From Kineococcus terrestris (GTDB taxonomy: Bacteria > Actinomycetota > Actinomycetes > Actinomycetales > Kineococcaceae), in the NCBI RefSeq assembly GCF_041020765.1, contig NZ_JBEUEJ010000008.1: a stretch of DNA of 64,000 nucleotides; one strand, written 5' to 3'. A model generated the notes under the pieces. That model searched no databases and was not told where the DNA came from. It was given only the letters and a program-made list of their open reading frames with translations. Positions 50,332 to 59,129 of this stretch are shown here, piece by piece; the first letter of the stretch is position 1, and every line of letters starts with the position of its first letter. The position numbers and the translations under genes are program-made.

Positions 50332-51998
50332 GCCCTACCTCCCGGCACGTCCACGTCCACGTCCTCGTCCACCGGGTCCGGGGCGGTCCCCGGACCCTCG
50401 TCGCGCCGGGCGCGTCGCCACGCCAGCAGCGCCTCGCGGGCCACCTCGCGGTCGTCGAAGGGGTGCACGACCCCCGCGACCTCCTGACCGGTCTCGTGAC
50501 CCTTGCCAGCCAGCAGCACGGTGTCCCGCGGGCCGGTGCAGCGGGCCAGGGCCGCGGCGACCGCGGCGCGCCGGTCGGCCACCTCGACGACCTCCACGGT
50601 GTCCTCCCCGCGCGCGGCGGCCGCCTCCCGCGCGCCCGCGAGGACCGCGGCGCGCACGGCCGCGGGCTCCTCCGAGCGGGGGTTGTCGTCGGTGACGACC
50701 ACGACGTCGGCGCCGGTCGCGGCCGCCCGGCCCATCACGGGCCGCTTGCCGCGGTCGCGGTCGCCGCCCGCGCCCAGCAGGCACACCAGGCGCCCGGGGG
50801 TCTGCGCGCGCAGGGTGGCCAGGACGCGCTCCAGCGCGTCGGGCGTGTGCGCGTAGTCGACGACGACGAGCGGCTCGGGCGCGCCGGTGCCGACGGGCTG
50901 CATGCGCCCGGGCACCCCGTCGGCGGCGGGCAGGCCGCGCTCCACCTGCTGCGCGTCCAGGCCGGCGGCCAGCGCCGCCACGGCCGCCAGCGCGGCGTTG
51001 GCGACGTTGAAGCGCCCGGGCAGCCCGACGCGCAGCCGCAGGCGCGTGCCGTCGCGGTGGCGCAGCGCGAAGGAGCTGCCCGTCCGCTCGGCGACCACGT
51101 CCGCGACCGTCCAGTCGGCGGACCCGCCACCGCCGGCGGACCCCTCGCCCGTGGCGACGGTGGTCACGGGCAGCCCGGCCGCCGACGCCAGCTCCGCCAC
51201 GCGCGCGCCCCAGCCGCCCGGGGCGTCGACGGCCACGACGGCCGCGCGCGCCCGCGCCGGGGTGAACAGGGACGCCTTGGCGAGGAAGTAGTCCTCGACG
51301 GTGCCGTGGAAGTCCAGGTGGTCCTGGCTGAGGTTGGTGAAGACGGCGACGTCCACGACCAGGCCGTCCACGCGGTGCAGCGCCAGGGCGTGGCTGGAGA
51401 CCTCCAGCGCGCAGCCGCGCACCCCGGCGTCCACCATGCGGCGCAGCAGGGCGTGCAGGTCGGGCGCCTCCGGCGTGGTACGCACGCTCGCCACGCGCTC
51501 GCCCGCCACCCGCGTCTCCACCGTGCCCAGCAGGCCGGTCGTCCAGCCCGCCGAGCGCAGCAGCGCCTCCACGAGGTAGGCCGTCGTGGTCTTGCCGTTC
51601 GTGCCGGTGATCCCGACGGTCGTCAGCAGGTCGCCGGGACGCCCGTGCACGAGGGCCGCCACCTCGCCGAGGACGGCGCGCGGGTCGTCGACCACCCAGG
51701 CGGGCAGGCCGGCGGCCGCGACGTCCGCGGCGCCCGCGGGGTCGGTCAGGGCCAGCCGCGCGCCGGCGGCCGCGGCCTGCGCGGCGAAGCGGGCGCCGTG
51801 CGCGCGGGCACCGGGCAGGGCCGCGTACAGGTCGCCGGGGGCCGTGCGCCGGGAGTCGAGGGTGACGCCGGTGACGGTGCCGCCCGGCTCCGGCGCGGCC
51901 GCCGGGCCCGCCGGCCGGGGCAGCGCGCCCAGGAGGCGGGAGACGTCGCCCACGGTCGCCGACCCGCGGGCGCTGCCGCCGGCGGGGTCGTCGGTCAT
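50328..51998 (-). CDS. murE: UDP-MurNAc-L-Ala-D-Glu:meso-DAP ligase
   Basis: MurE adds the third residue of the stem peptide. The 556 residues contain VTLDSRRTAPGDLYAALPGARAHGARFAAQA, the ATP loop VGITGTNGKTTTAYLVEALLRSAGW, RTTPEAPDLHALLRRMVDAGVRGCALEVSSHAL, FTNLSQDHLDFHGTVEDYFLAKASLF, VDYAHTPDALERVLATLR and GAGGDRDRGKRPVMG. The DDNPRSEEP motif indicates meso-diaminopimelate specificity. ATG 51998 is chosen; GTG 52004 is an equally possible start and neither has a clear ribosome site. murE is separated from ftsI by about 115 bp. Confidence 0.95.
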   Translation of the reverse strand: MTDDPAGGSARGSATVGDVSRLLGALPRPAGPAAAPEPGGTVTGVTLDSRRTAPGDLYAALPGARAHGARFAAQAAAAGARLALTDPAGAADVAAAGLPAWVVDDPRAVLGEVAALVHGRPGDLLTTVGITGTNGKTTTAYLVEALLRSAGWTTGLLGTVETRVAGERVASVRTTPEAPDLHALLRRMVDAGVRGCALEVSSHALALHRVDGLVVDVAVFTNLSQDHLDFHGTVEDYFLAKASLFTPARARAAVVAVDAPGGWGARVAELASAAGLPVTTVATGEGSAGGGGSADWTVADVVAERTGSSFALRHRDGTRLRLRVGLPGRFNVANAALAAVAALAAGLDAQQVERGLPAADGVPGRMQPVGTGAPEPLVVVDYAHTPDALERVLATLRAQTPGRLVCLLGAGGDRDRGKRPVMGRAAATGADVVVVTDDNPRSEEPAAVRAAVLAGAREAAAARGEDTVEVVEVADRRAAVAAALARCTGPRDTVLLAGKGHETGQEVAGVVHPFDDREVAREALLAWRRARRDEGPGTAPDPVDEDVDVDVPGGRA

Positions 51999-52116
51999 CG
52001 GCACGGGGGGAGGTTACCCGCCCGCACGGCCCGCCCCGGCGCGACGCTCCCGGCCACCGCGGCGGCGGCGGCGCCGGCCGCGCGGGGGCGGACCGGCGCG
52101 GGACCTGACGCGGACG

Positions 52117-53937
52117 TCACGGGGCGACGCCCCACTCCAGCGGCAGCCGCGCGGGTTCCGACGCCGAGGGGGGCACCCCGCGCTGGCGCAGCGCGTACGT
52201 CATGACGTCCTTGAACACCGGCCCGGCCGTGGAACCGCCGTAGTAGCTGGTCCGCGGGTCCTGCAGGATCACCGCGACGACCAGCTGCGGGTCGTCGGCG
52301 GGCGCCATCCCGATGAACGAGGCCGTGTACCCGTTGTAGCGCCCCACCTCGTCGTCGTAGCGCTGCGCCGTACCGGTCTTGCCCGCCACCAGGTACCCGG
52401 GGATGTTCGCGGCCTGCGCGGTGCCGCCCTCCTCGACGACGGCCTCCATCATCTGCCGCAGCGTCGTGGCGGTCCCGCTGCTGACGACCCTGCTCGAGGC
52501 GGGTGCCGGCGACGGCGTGTAGTCGCCGTCGGGGCTGGAGGTGCCGGAGACCAGCGACGGTTCCACCCGGACGCCGTCGTTGGCGATGGTCGCGAACACC
52601 GACGCGGCCTGCACGGCGTTGACGGACAGGCCCTGCCCGAACATCACCGTGAACCGCTGGCTGCCGGAGTACTCCTCGGGCGGCGCGACGATGCCGGCCG
52701 TCTCCCCCGGGAACTCCAGCGCCGTGCGCGAGCCGAAGCCGAACGCCCGCTGGTAGTCGTACAGGGTCCCGGCGTCCAGCTTCTCGCCCGCCATGATCGT
52801 GCCGGTGTTGCTCGAGGTGGCGAGCACGCCGGCGAGGGTGAGGTTCTCGTCCTCGTGCGAGTGCGAGTCGTGGAACACCTTGTCGGCGCGCTCGATCTCG
52901 TCGGGCACCACGAAGCGGCTCGCGGGGGTCTCCACCCCCTCCTCCAGGACGGCGGCCATCGTGACGACCTTCGCGGTCGACCCCGGCTCGAAGGCCTCGG
53001 TCAGCGCCGTGTTGTTCAGCTGCGTGTTGGTGAACCCGGTGAGGTTCGAGGGGTCGATGCTCGGCGCGCTGGCCAGGGCGAGCAGCCGTTGCTGGCGGTC
53101 CATCACCACCACGGTGCCCGACCGCGCACCGGTCTCCTCGACCTTGGCGGCGATGGCGGTCTGCGCCTTCCACTGCAGGTCGCGGTCGATCGTCAGGTGC
53201 AGCGAGTGCCCGTCGACGGCCTCGGTGGTCTCGCTCTCCCCCAGCGGGATCTGCTGGCCCTGCAGGCTGCGCTCGTAGCGCATCGAGCCGTCGGTACCGG
53301 TCAGCAGCTCGTCGTCGGCCATCTCCAGGCCCGACAGCGCCTGCCCGTCGCGGCCCAGGACGCCGACGAGCGTGGAGGCCGCGTCGCCGGCCGGGTAGAT
53401 GCGCTGCGTCGTGCGCTCGCTGGCGATGCCGGACACGTCCAGGGCCACCACCCGCTGCCACGTCTCCGGGGTCAGCCCGCGCGCCAGCACGGCGTAGCGG
53501 CCCTCACCGGTCAGCTTGCCCGTCAGCGTCTCCTCGTCCACGCCGAGCACGGGCGCCAGCAGCCGGGCCGCGCCCGCGGGGCCCTGCGGCAGGTCCTCGT
53601 CCCGGGGGCTGCCGTCCGCGCGCGTGTTGAACGAGGCGATGATCGAGGGGTCGGCCACGACGGTGCGCCGCTCCACCGAGGTGGCCAGGACCACCCCGCG
53701 CGCGTCGAGGACCTCGCCCCGCTCGGCGTGCAGGGTCAGCTGCGAGGTGCGCTGGGCGAGCGCCCGCGCGGCCAGCGCGGAGGCGTCGGCGCCCTGCAGC
53801 TGCACCAGCCGCGCGCACAGCAGCGCGAGCACGAGCATCACGGCGAGCACCCACAGGCGCAGGCGGCGGTCGGGTCGCACGGCGGCCCCGCGGGCACCGG
53901 CGGCGGTGCGGGAGGTGGGACGGGACGGGCGGGGCAC
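52117..53937 (-). CDS. ftsI: Septal transpeptidase FtsI (PBP3)
   Basis: FtsI crosslinks septal peptidoglycan with FtsW. The 606 residues have a short cytoplasmic N-terminus, one transmembrane segment (LRLWVLAVMLVLALLCARLV, 26-45) and the dimerisation domain with RGEVLDARGVVLATSVERRTVVADP. The transpeptidase domain carries SxxK at 320-323 (EPGSTAKVV), SxN at 375-377 (SSN) and KTG at 520-522 (AGKTGTAQ). GQGLSVNAVQAASVFATIANDG is typical. GTG 53937 has AGAGGAAG upstream and matches family length; the frame extends to 54651 without support. Confidence 0.96.
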   Translation of the reverse strand: MPRPSRPTSRTAAGARGAAVRPDRRLRLWVLAVMLVLALLCARLVQLQGADASALAARALAQRTSQLTLHAERGEVLDARGVVLATSVERRTVVADPSIIASFNTRADGSPRDEDLPQGPAGAARLLAPVLGVDEETLTGKLTGEGRYAVLARGLTPETWQRVVALDVSGIASERTTQRIYPAGDAASTLVGVLGRDGQALSGLEMADDELLTGTDGSMRYERSLQGQQIPLGESETTEAVDGHSLHLTIDRDLQWKAQTAIAAKVEETGARSGTVVVMDRQQRLLALASAPSIDPSNLTGFTNTQLNNTALTEAFEPGSTAKVVTMAAVLEEGVETPASRFVVPDEIERADKVFHDSHSHEDENLTLAGVLATSSNTGTIMAGEKLDAGTLYDYQRAFGFGSRTALEFPGETAGIVAPPEEYSGSQRFTVMFGQGLSVNAVQAASVFATIANDGVRVEPSLVSGTSSPDGDYTPSPAPASSRVVSSGTATTLRQMMEAVVEEGGTAQAANIPGYLVAGKTGTAQRYDDEVGRYNGYTASFIGMAPADDPQLVVAVILQDPRTSYYGGSTAGPVFKDVMTYALRQRGVPPSASEPARLPLEWGVAP

Positions 53938-53999
53938 GTCGCTGCGGCTTCCTCTCGGGCGTCGTCGGGTCGGGGCGTCCTCGGGTCGGGGCGACCCGC

Positions 54000-54440
54000 T
54001 CAGGGGGTGGTCGCGGGCGCGGGGTCCTGCGCGGCCCCGGGCTCGGGCGGCGCGACGGCGGCCGTCGGCTCGCCGAGCGCCTCGTCGGCCGTCAGGTGCA
54101 CCGGGGCCGGCGCGGGGACCATGCCCAGCTCGGCCGCGCGCCGCGCCAGCTCCTGCGGCGCCGCCCGCTCGGCCAGCGACTCCTGCGCGGCCTCCTGCTG
54201 CTCGGCCAGCCGCTGCGACTGCACCTGCAGGTCGGTGATGCGGTAGGCGTCGCCCGCGACGGCGATGTTCGTCATCAGCAGGCCGAACAGGCCGAGGGTG
54301 AGCAGCACGACGCAGGCGAGCGGCAGCGGCACGCGCAGCCGGCGCGCGGACGGCGGGGTGATGACGCGCAGCGCCGGGCGGTCCGCGGCGGCCTCGGCAC
54401 GCGCGCGGGCCCCGCGGGCCGCGATCAGTGGCTGGCTCAT
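54000..54440 (-). CDS. ftsL: FtsL-like divisome protein
   Basis: The 146 residues have a basic cytoplasmic part (1-36), one transmembrane helix (RVPLPLACVVLLTLGLFGLLMTNIAVAG) and a short periplasmic coiled coil (AYRITDLQVQSQRLAEQQEAAQESLAERAAPQELARRAAELGMVPA). A Pro/Ala tail closes it. This is the layout of FtsL, which pairs with FtsB-type proteins and FtsQ. FtsL sequences are poorly conserved, so the call rests on topology and position between rsmH and ftsI. ATG 54440 has AAGGAG 6 nt before it and shares one base with the rsmH stop (TGATG). Confidence 0.85.
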   Translation of the reverse strand: MSQPLIAARGARARAEAAADRPALRVITPPSARRLRVPLPLACVVLLTLGLFGLLMTNIAVAGDAYRITDLQVQSQRLAEQQEAAQESLAERAAPQELARRAAELGMVPAPAPVHLTADEALGEPTAAVAPPEPGAAQDPAPATTP

Positions 54441-55552
54441 CACCGGCTCCTTCCGTGCGTCGTGCCGATCGGGTGGCCCGGGCCGCTCTCGCGCGGTCCG
54501 GGCGGGTCGTCCGCGCCGAGCTCGCCGGGTCGTGCGCGGCGAGCGGGCCGCGGGCGGGACGGTTCCCGCCCACGATCATCCGGCGGTCGCCGGCGCACGG
54601 CGCGCAGGCGCGCCGAGGCGGCGCGGGGATTCCGGGCGAGTTCCGCCTCACCGGCGCCCCGCCCGCGCAGCAGGAGTTCCGCGCGGGGTTCCGAACCCGG
54701 CGGCAGCACCGGCAGGCCGGGCGGCGCGGTCGACGTCGACAGCGCCGCGAACGCGCGCTTGACGAGCCGGTCCTCCAGCGAGTGGAACGTCAGCACGGCG
54801 AACCTGCCGCCGGGGGCGAGGCGGTCGAACACCGCGGGGACCGTCCGCTCGACGACGCGCAGTTCGTCGTTGACGGCGATGCGCAGCGCCTGGAACGTGC
54901 GCTTGGCGGGGTTGCCCCCGGTGCGGCGCGCGGCCGCGGGGACGTTGGCGCGCACCAGGTCCACGAGCCGGGCGGAGTTCCGGAACTCCTCCTGGGCGCG
55001 GGCGCGCACGAGGGCGGACGCGATGCGGCCGGCGAACCTCTCCTCGCCGTACTCGCGCAGCACGCGGGCCAGTTCCGCCTGCGGCAGCGTGTTCAGCAGG
55101 TCGGCGGCCGTCGGGCCGTCGGAGGTGGCGTCCATCCGCATGTCCAGCGGCGCGTCGCGGGCGTAGGAGAAACCCCGCTCGACCTCGTCGAGCTGCAGCG
55201 AGGAGACGCCCAGGTCGAGGAACGCCGCGTCGACGGCGGGCAGCCGCAGCTCGTCCAGGACGCGGGGCAGTTCGTCGGAGACGGCGTGCGCGAACGTGAC
55301 GCGGCCGGCGAACGGGGCGAGCCGGGCGCGGGCCAGTTCGAGCGCCTGCGGGTCGCGGTCGACGCCGACCAGGTGCAGCCCCGGCAGGCGGCGCAGGAGT
55401 TCCTCGGCGTGCCCGCCCATGCCCAGCGTGCCGTCGACGCAGACGGCGCCCTCGTGCTGCAGGGCGGGCAGGAGGACCTCGACGCACTCGGCCAGCAGGA
55501 CCGGGACGTGCCGCTCCCGCGCGGGCGCCCCGCCGTCCGGCCGACCCGTCAC
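54440..55552 (-). CDS. rsmH: 16S rRNA m4C1402 methyltransferase
   Basis: RsmH (MraW) methylates N4 of C1402 in 16S rRNA. The 370 residues start near RERHVPVLLAECVEVLLPAL, with SAM-binding CVDGTLGMGGHAEELL (about 38-53), VGVDRDPQAL, and VDAAFLDLGVSSLQLDEVERGFSYARDAPLDMRMD. Other marks are REYGEERFAGRIASALVRAR, GGNPAKRTFQALRIAVNDEL and GGRFAVLTFHSLEDRLVKRAF. The C-terminus is extended by about 45 Arg/Pro-rich residues beyond the usual end. GTG 55552 has GGAGGGGG 2-7 nt upstream. Confidence 0.95.
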   Translation of the reverse strand: MTGRPDGGAPARERHVPVLLAECVEVLLPALQHEGAVCVDGTLGMGGHAEELLRRLPGLHLVGVDRDPQALELARARLAPFAGRVTFAHAVSDELPRVLDELRLPAVDAAFLDLGVSSLQLDEVERGFSYARDAPLDMRMDATSDGPTAADLLNTLPQAELARVLREYGEERFAGRIASALVRARAQEEFRNSARLVDLVRANVPAAARRTGGNPAKRTFQALRIAVNDELRVVERTVPAVFDRLAPGGRFAVLTFHSLEDRLVKRAFAALSTSTAPPGLPVLPPGSEPRAELLLRGRGAGEAELARNPRAASARLRAVRRRPPDDRGREPSRPRPARRARPGELGADDPPGPRESGPGHPIGTTHGRSR

Positions 55553-55755
55553 GTCCCCCTCCCCGCGTCCGTCACGTGCCCGCTCGTGGTGCTCCCGTCG
55601 GTGTGGCGGTCGCCGGCGCGGTGCGGGCGGTCGGACCACCCACCTGCCGCCGGGCCAGGTCCCCATCCGCTCCGCGGTCCGCGGGCCTGGCGCCGGGGAA
55701 GTGGCGTCAGGGCAGCGGGGTGCGGGAGCGGCTGGAGGCCTCGCTCGACGGTCGG

Positions 55756-55774
55756 ACCCCCGCGGAGCGGGGGT
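55756..55774 (-). terminator. 8-bp perfect hairpin in the mraZ-rsmH gap
   Basis: 55756-55763 pairs with 55767-55774 around a 3-nt loop. It stands just after the mraZ stop on the minus strand, inside a 233-bp gap. It may end part of the mraZ transcript; it has no U tract. Confidence 0.45.
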
Positions 55775-55785
55775 GCGCGCACGGG

Positions 55786-56217
55786 TCAGACGATCCCGGG
55801 GAGCACCTCCTCGCGCTGGTCGGCGAAGGCGGGCTCGGCACCGGCCAGGTAGGTCTCCCAGGTCGGCAGGTCCCAGACCTCGACGCGCGAGCCGGCGCCG
55901 ATGACCGCGACGTCGCGGTCCAGACCGGCGTAGGCGCGCAGCAGCGGCGGCACGGTGAAGCGGCCCTGCTTGTCCGGCTTCTCGTCCGAGGCGCCCGACA
56001 GGAAGACGCGCAGGTAGTCGCGCGTCTCCTTGCGGGTCAGCGGCGCGCGCCGCAGCTCCTCGTGCATCCGCTCGAACTCCTGCAGGGGGAAGAGGTAGAG
56101 GCATCGCTCCTGGCCCCGCGTGAGCACGAGGCCGTCGAGCAACTGGTCCCTGAACTTGGCGGGGAGGACCAGCCGCCCCTTGTCGTCCAGCCGCGGGGTG
56201 TACGTGCCCAGGAACAC
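55786..56217 (-). CDS. mraZ: Transcriptional regulator MraZ
   Basis: MraZ is a SpoVT/AbrB-type DNA-binding protein that controls the dcw operon, usually by autorepression. The 143 residues hold two swapped-hairpin AbrB repeats: VFLGTYTPRLDDKGRLVLPAKFRDQLLDGLVLTRGQERCLYLFP and FLSGASDEKPDKQGRFTVPPLLRAYAGLDRDVAVIGAGSRVEVWD. GTG 56217 is chosen because the family begins MFLGTY and a G-rich ribosome site precedes it; GTG 56223 is an alternative. The operator-like repeats lie 50-75 bp upstream. Confidence 0.95.
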   Translation of the reverse strand: MFLGTYTPRLDDKGRLVLPAKFRDQLLDGLVLTRGQERCLYLFPLQEFERMHEELRRAPLTRKETRDYLRVFLSGASDEKPDKQGRFTVPPLLRAYAGLDRDVAVIGAGSRVEVWDLPTWETYLAGAEPAFADQREEVLPGIV

Positions 56218-56266
56218 GCGCACCCCCGCCGGACGGCACTCACGGCCCCCGGTGCGAGCCGCTGCG

Positions 56267-56298
56267 CTCCACCGTACTCCACTTTCCTCCACCGTCAA
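56267..56298 (-). promoter_or_regulatory. mraZ promoter with three-repeat MraZ operator
   Basis: On the minus strand TTGACG (56298-56293) and TACGGT (56276-56271) form a -35/-10 pair with a 16-bp spacer. Over it lie three TGGAG repeats (56291-56287, 56281-56277, 56271-56267), each separated by 5 nt, a 10-bp period. MraZ is known to bind TGGGN-type repeats with 5-nt spacers, so binding here would cover the core promoter and repress it. Confidence 0.8.
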
Positions 56299-56353
56299 CG
56301 CGGACCCACCGTCCGTAGTCGCGCGGCGACGACATCGCCGCAGGTCAGAGCGG

Positions 56354-56368
56354 TGGAGCGCGGTGGAG
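56354..56368 (+). promoter_or_regulatory. Plus-strand TGGAG pair with 5-nt spacer
   Basis: TGGAG at 56354-56358 and 56364-56368 have the same 10-bp period as the mraZ operator but lie on the opposite strand, about 60 bp further upstream and on the moxR side. This may be an extra MraZ site or chance in GC-rich DNA. Confidence 0.4.
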
Positions 56369-56392
56369 GGCCGCGCGCCCGCCCCGCGGCCC

Positions 56393-56407
56393 CTCCACCC
56401 GGCCCCA
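56393..56407 (-). promoter_or_regulatory. Minus-strand TGGRG pair with 5-nt spacer
   Basis: TGGGG (56407-56403) and TGGAG (56397-56393) on the minus strand again have a 5-nt spacer. They stand about 100 bp upstream of the mraZ promoter, in the region shared with moxR. They may be auxiliary MraZ sites. The rest of 56299-56649 shows no gene. Confidence 0.4.
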
Positions 56408-56649
56408 CCGCGCCCACCGGGGTCGCCGGCGCCGGCCGCGCAGCACCCGCCGCAGCACCGGCCGCGGCACCCGGCGCCGGACCCGCCCGGGACCCGCCCG
56501 CGGGAGGGCCGTCCGGGTCCCGGGCGGGGGCGTGGACGGGCAGGAGGGGGTACCGGTGGGGCACAGTGGGGGGGCGCTCCCCCGGGGCCCGCCCGGCGGC
56601 GCGCGCCGCAGCACGAGGGCCGCCCAGGCCCGCGACGAGACGAGGGCAC

Positions 56650-57665
<1,016 letters not shown>

Positions 57666-57669
<4 letters not shown>

Positions 57670-59129
57670 CACCCGCCGCCGGCGCTCCCTCGACCTCGGG
57701 TGGAGCCTCGGACCCGGCCGCGGCGCCCGGCAGGGCCCGGACGCGTCCCACGGCGCGCGGGGCGGCCCTGGCGCTCGCCGGTGCGGGGGCCGCCGTGGCG
57801 GGCCCGGTGCTCGGCCAGGGGGACCTGTTCAGCCTCGGTGTGCTCCTGCTGGTGCTGGTCGCGCTGGGAGCCGTCGCCGCCCACCGCGGCGCCGGCAGCC
57901 TCGACCTCGAGTCGAGGTCGAGGGACCTCGTCGTGGAGGCCGGCTCCCCCGCGCCGGTCCGCCTCACCGTCGTCGTGCGGCGCCGCGCCCACGCCGCCCG
58001 GGTCGTCGTCGAGGACGCGGCCCCCGTGCTGCTGGGCGGCGGCGCCCGCCTGGGCGTGCCGCCGCGCGAGCCCGGGCGGACGGCGTCCCTGGAGCACGTC
58101 GTCACCTCCGAGGTGCGCGGCTCCTTCCGCCTCGGCCCCGCCGCCGTGCGCAGCGGCGACCTGTTCGGCCTGGCCCGCTCGCGGCGGCGCCTGGGCGGCG
58201 CCGTGGCGATCGACGTCCTGCCCCGGGTGCACCGCCTCGCCGAGCTGACCCTCGGAGACGTCGGCGGCTCGCGCGGCTCCTCGGCCAGCGCGGCCTCCAC
58301 CAGCTCCCCCGACGACGCGTCCATCCGCGAGTACCGCGTCGGCGACGACCTGCGCCGCGTGCACTGGCGCTCCACCGCGCGCCGCGGCACGGTCATGGTC
58401 CGCTCGGACGAGCACCCCGGGCACCCGGACGCCGTCCTCCTGCTCGACGACCGCGCGGGCGCCCACCGGGGCCCGGGGCCGGCCTCCTCCCTGGAGCACG
58501 CCATCAGCACCGCGGCCTCCGCCGCCGTGCACCTGCACCGGCGCGGCCACCGCGTCCGGCTGCTGCACGCCGGCGCGCTGGACCGGGTCCGCGAGGCGGA
58601 CGAGGCGTCCGCCGTGCGCCACCTGCTGCGCAGCCTGGCCCGCCTGCGCCCGGCGCGCGAGGACTCCCTGGCCCGGTCCGTGCGCGCGCTCGGCCGCTCC
58701 GAGTCCACGCTCCTGGTCGCCGTCCTCGGCGACGTCGACGAGCGCGACGTCCAGCCGCTGCTCAGCGCCCGGCCGCTGGGCGCACCCGCCCTCGCGGTCC
58801 TGCTGCGCACCCGCACCTGGGCGGGCACCGGGTCAGGGGGCACCGACCCCGACGCCGACCGGCGCCTGGACCGCGCGCGCCTGGTCCTGGCCCGCGCCGG
58901 GTGGCGCACCGCCGTCGCCGAGGCCGGTGAGCCCGTGCCGGTCGTGTGGGAGCGCCTGGCCCGCAGCGGTGCCGGTGCCCGGCGCGCCCCCGCCCCGGGC
59001 GCGGCCGGCGGTCCCGGACCGGCCGCCGGGGGTGCGACCATCGAGGGGGGCTCCGACGCCGCGCGGACCCCGCCGTCCCCGCGACCCGCCGGCCGACCCG
59101 CCGGCCGACCCCCGAGCGAGGTGCCGTGA
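57666..59129 (+). CDS. DUF58 domain protein
   Basis: The 487 residues have two hydrophobic segments near the N-terminus (about 32-52 and 55-75) and a beta-rich part (PAPVRLTVVVRRRAHAARVVVEDAAPVLLGG). The DUF58 signature is REYRVGDDLRRVHWRSTARRGTVMVRSDE (about 220-248), and a vWA-like C-terminal half includes AVLLLDDRAGAH. MoxR-DUF58 pairs are widespread and tied to cell-surface or stress functions; the biochemical role is unknown. A low-complexity Arg/Pro/Ala tail ends it. It overlaps genes on both sides by 4 nt. Confidence 0.9.
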
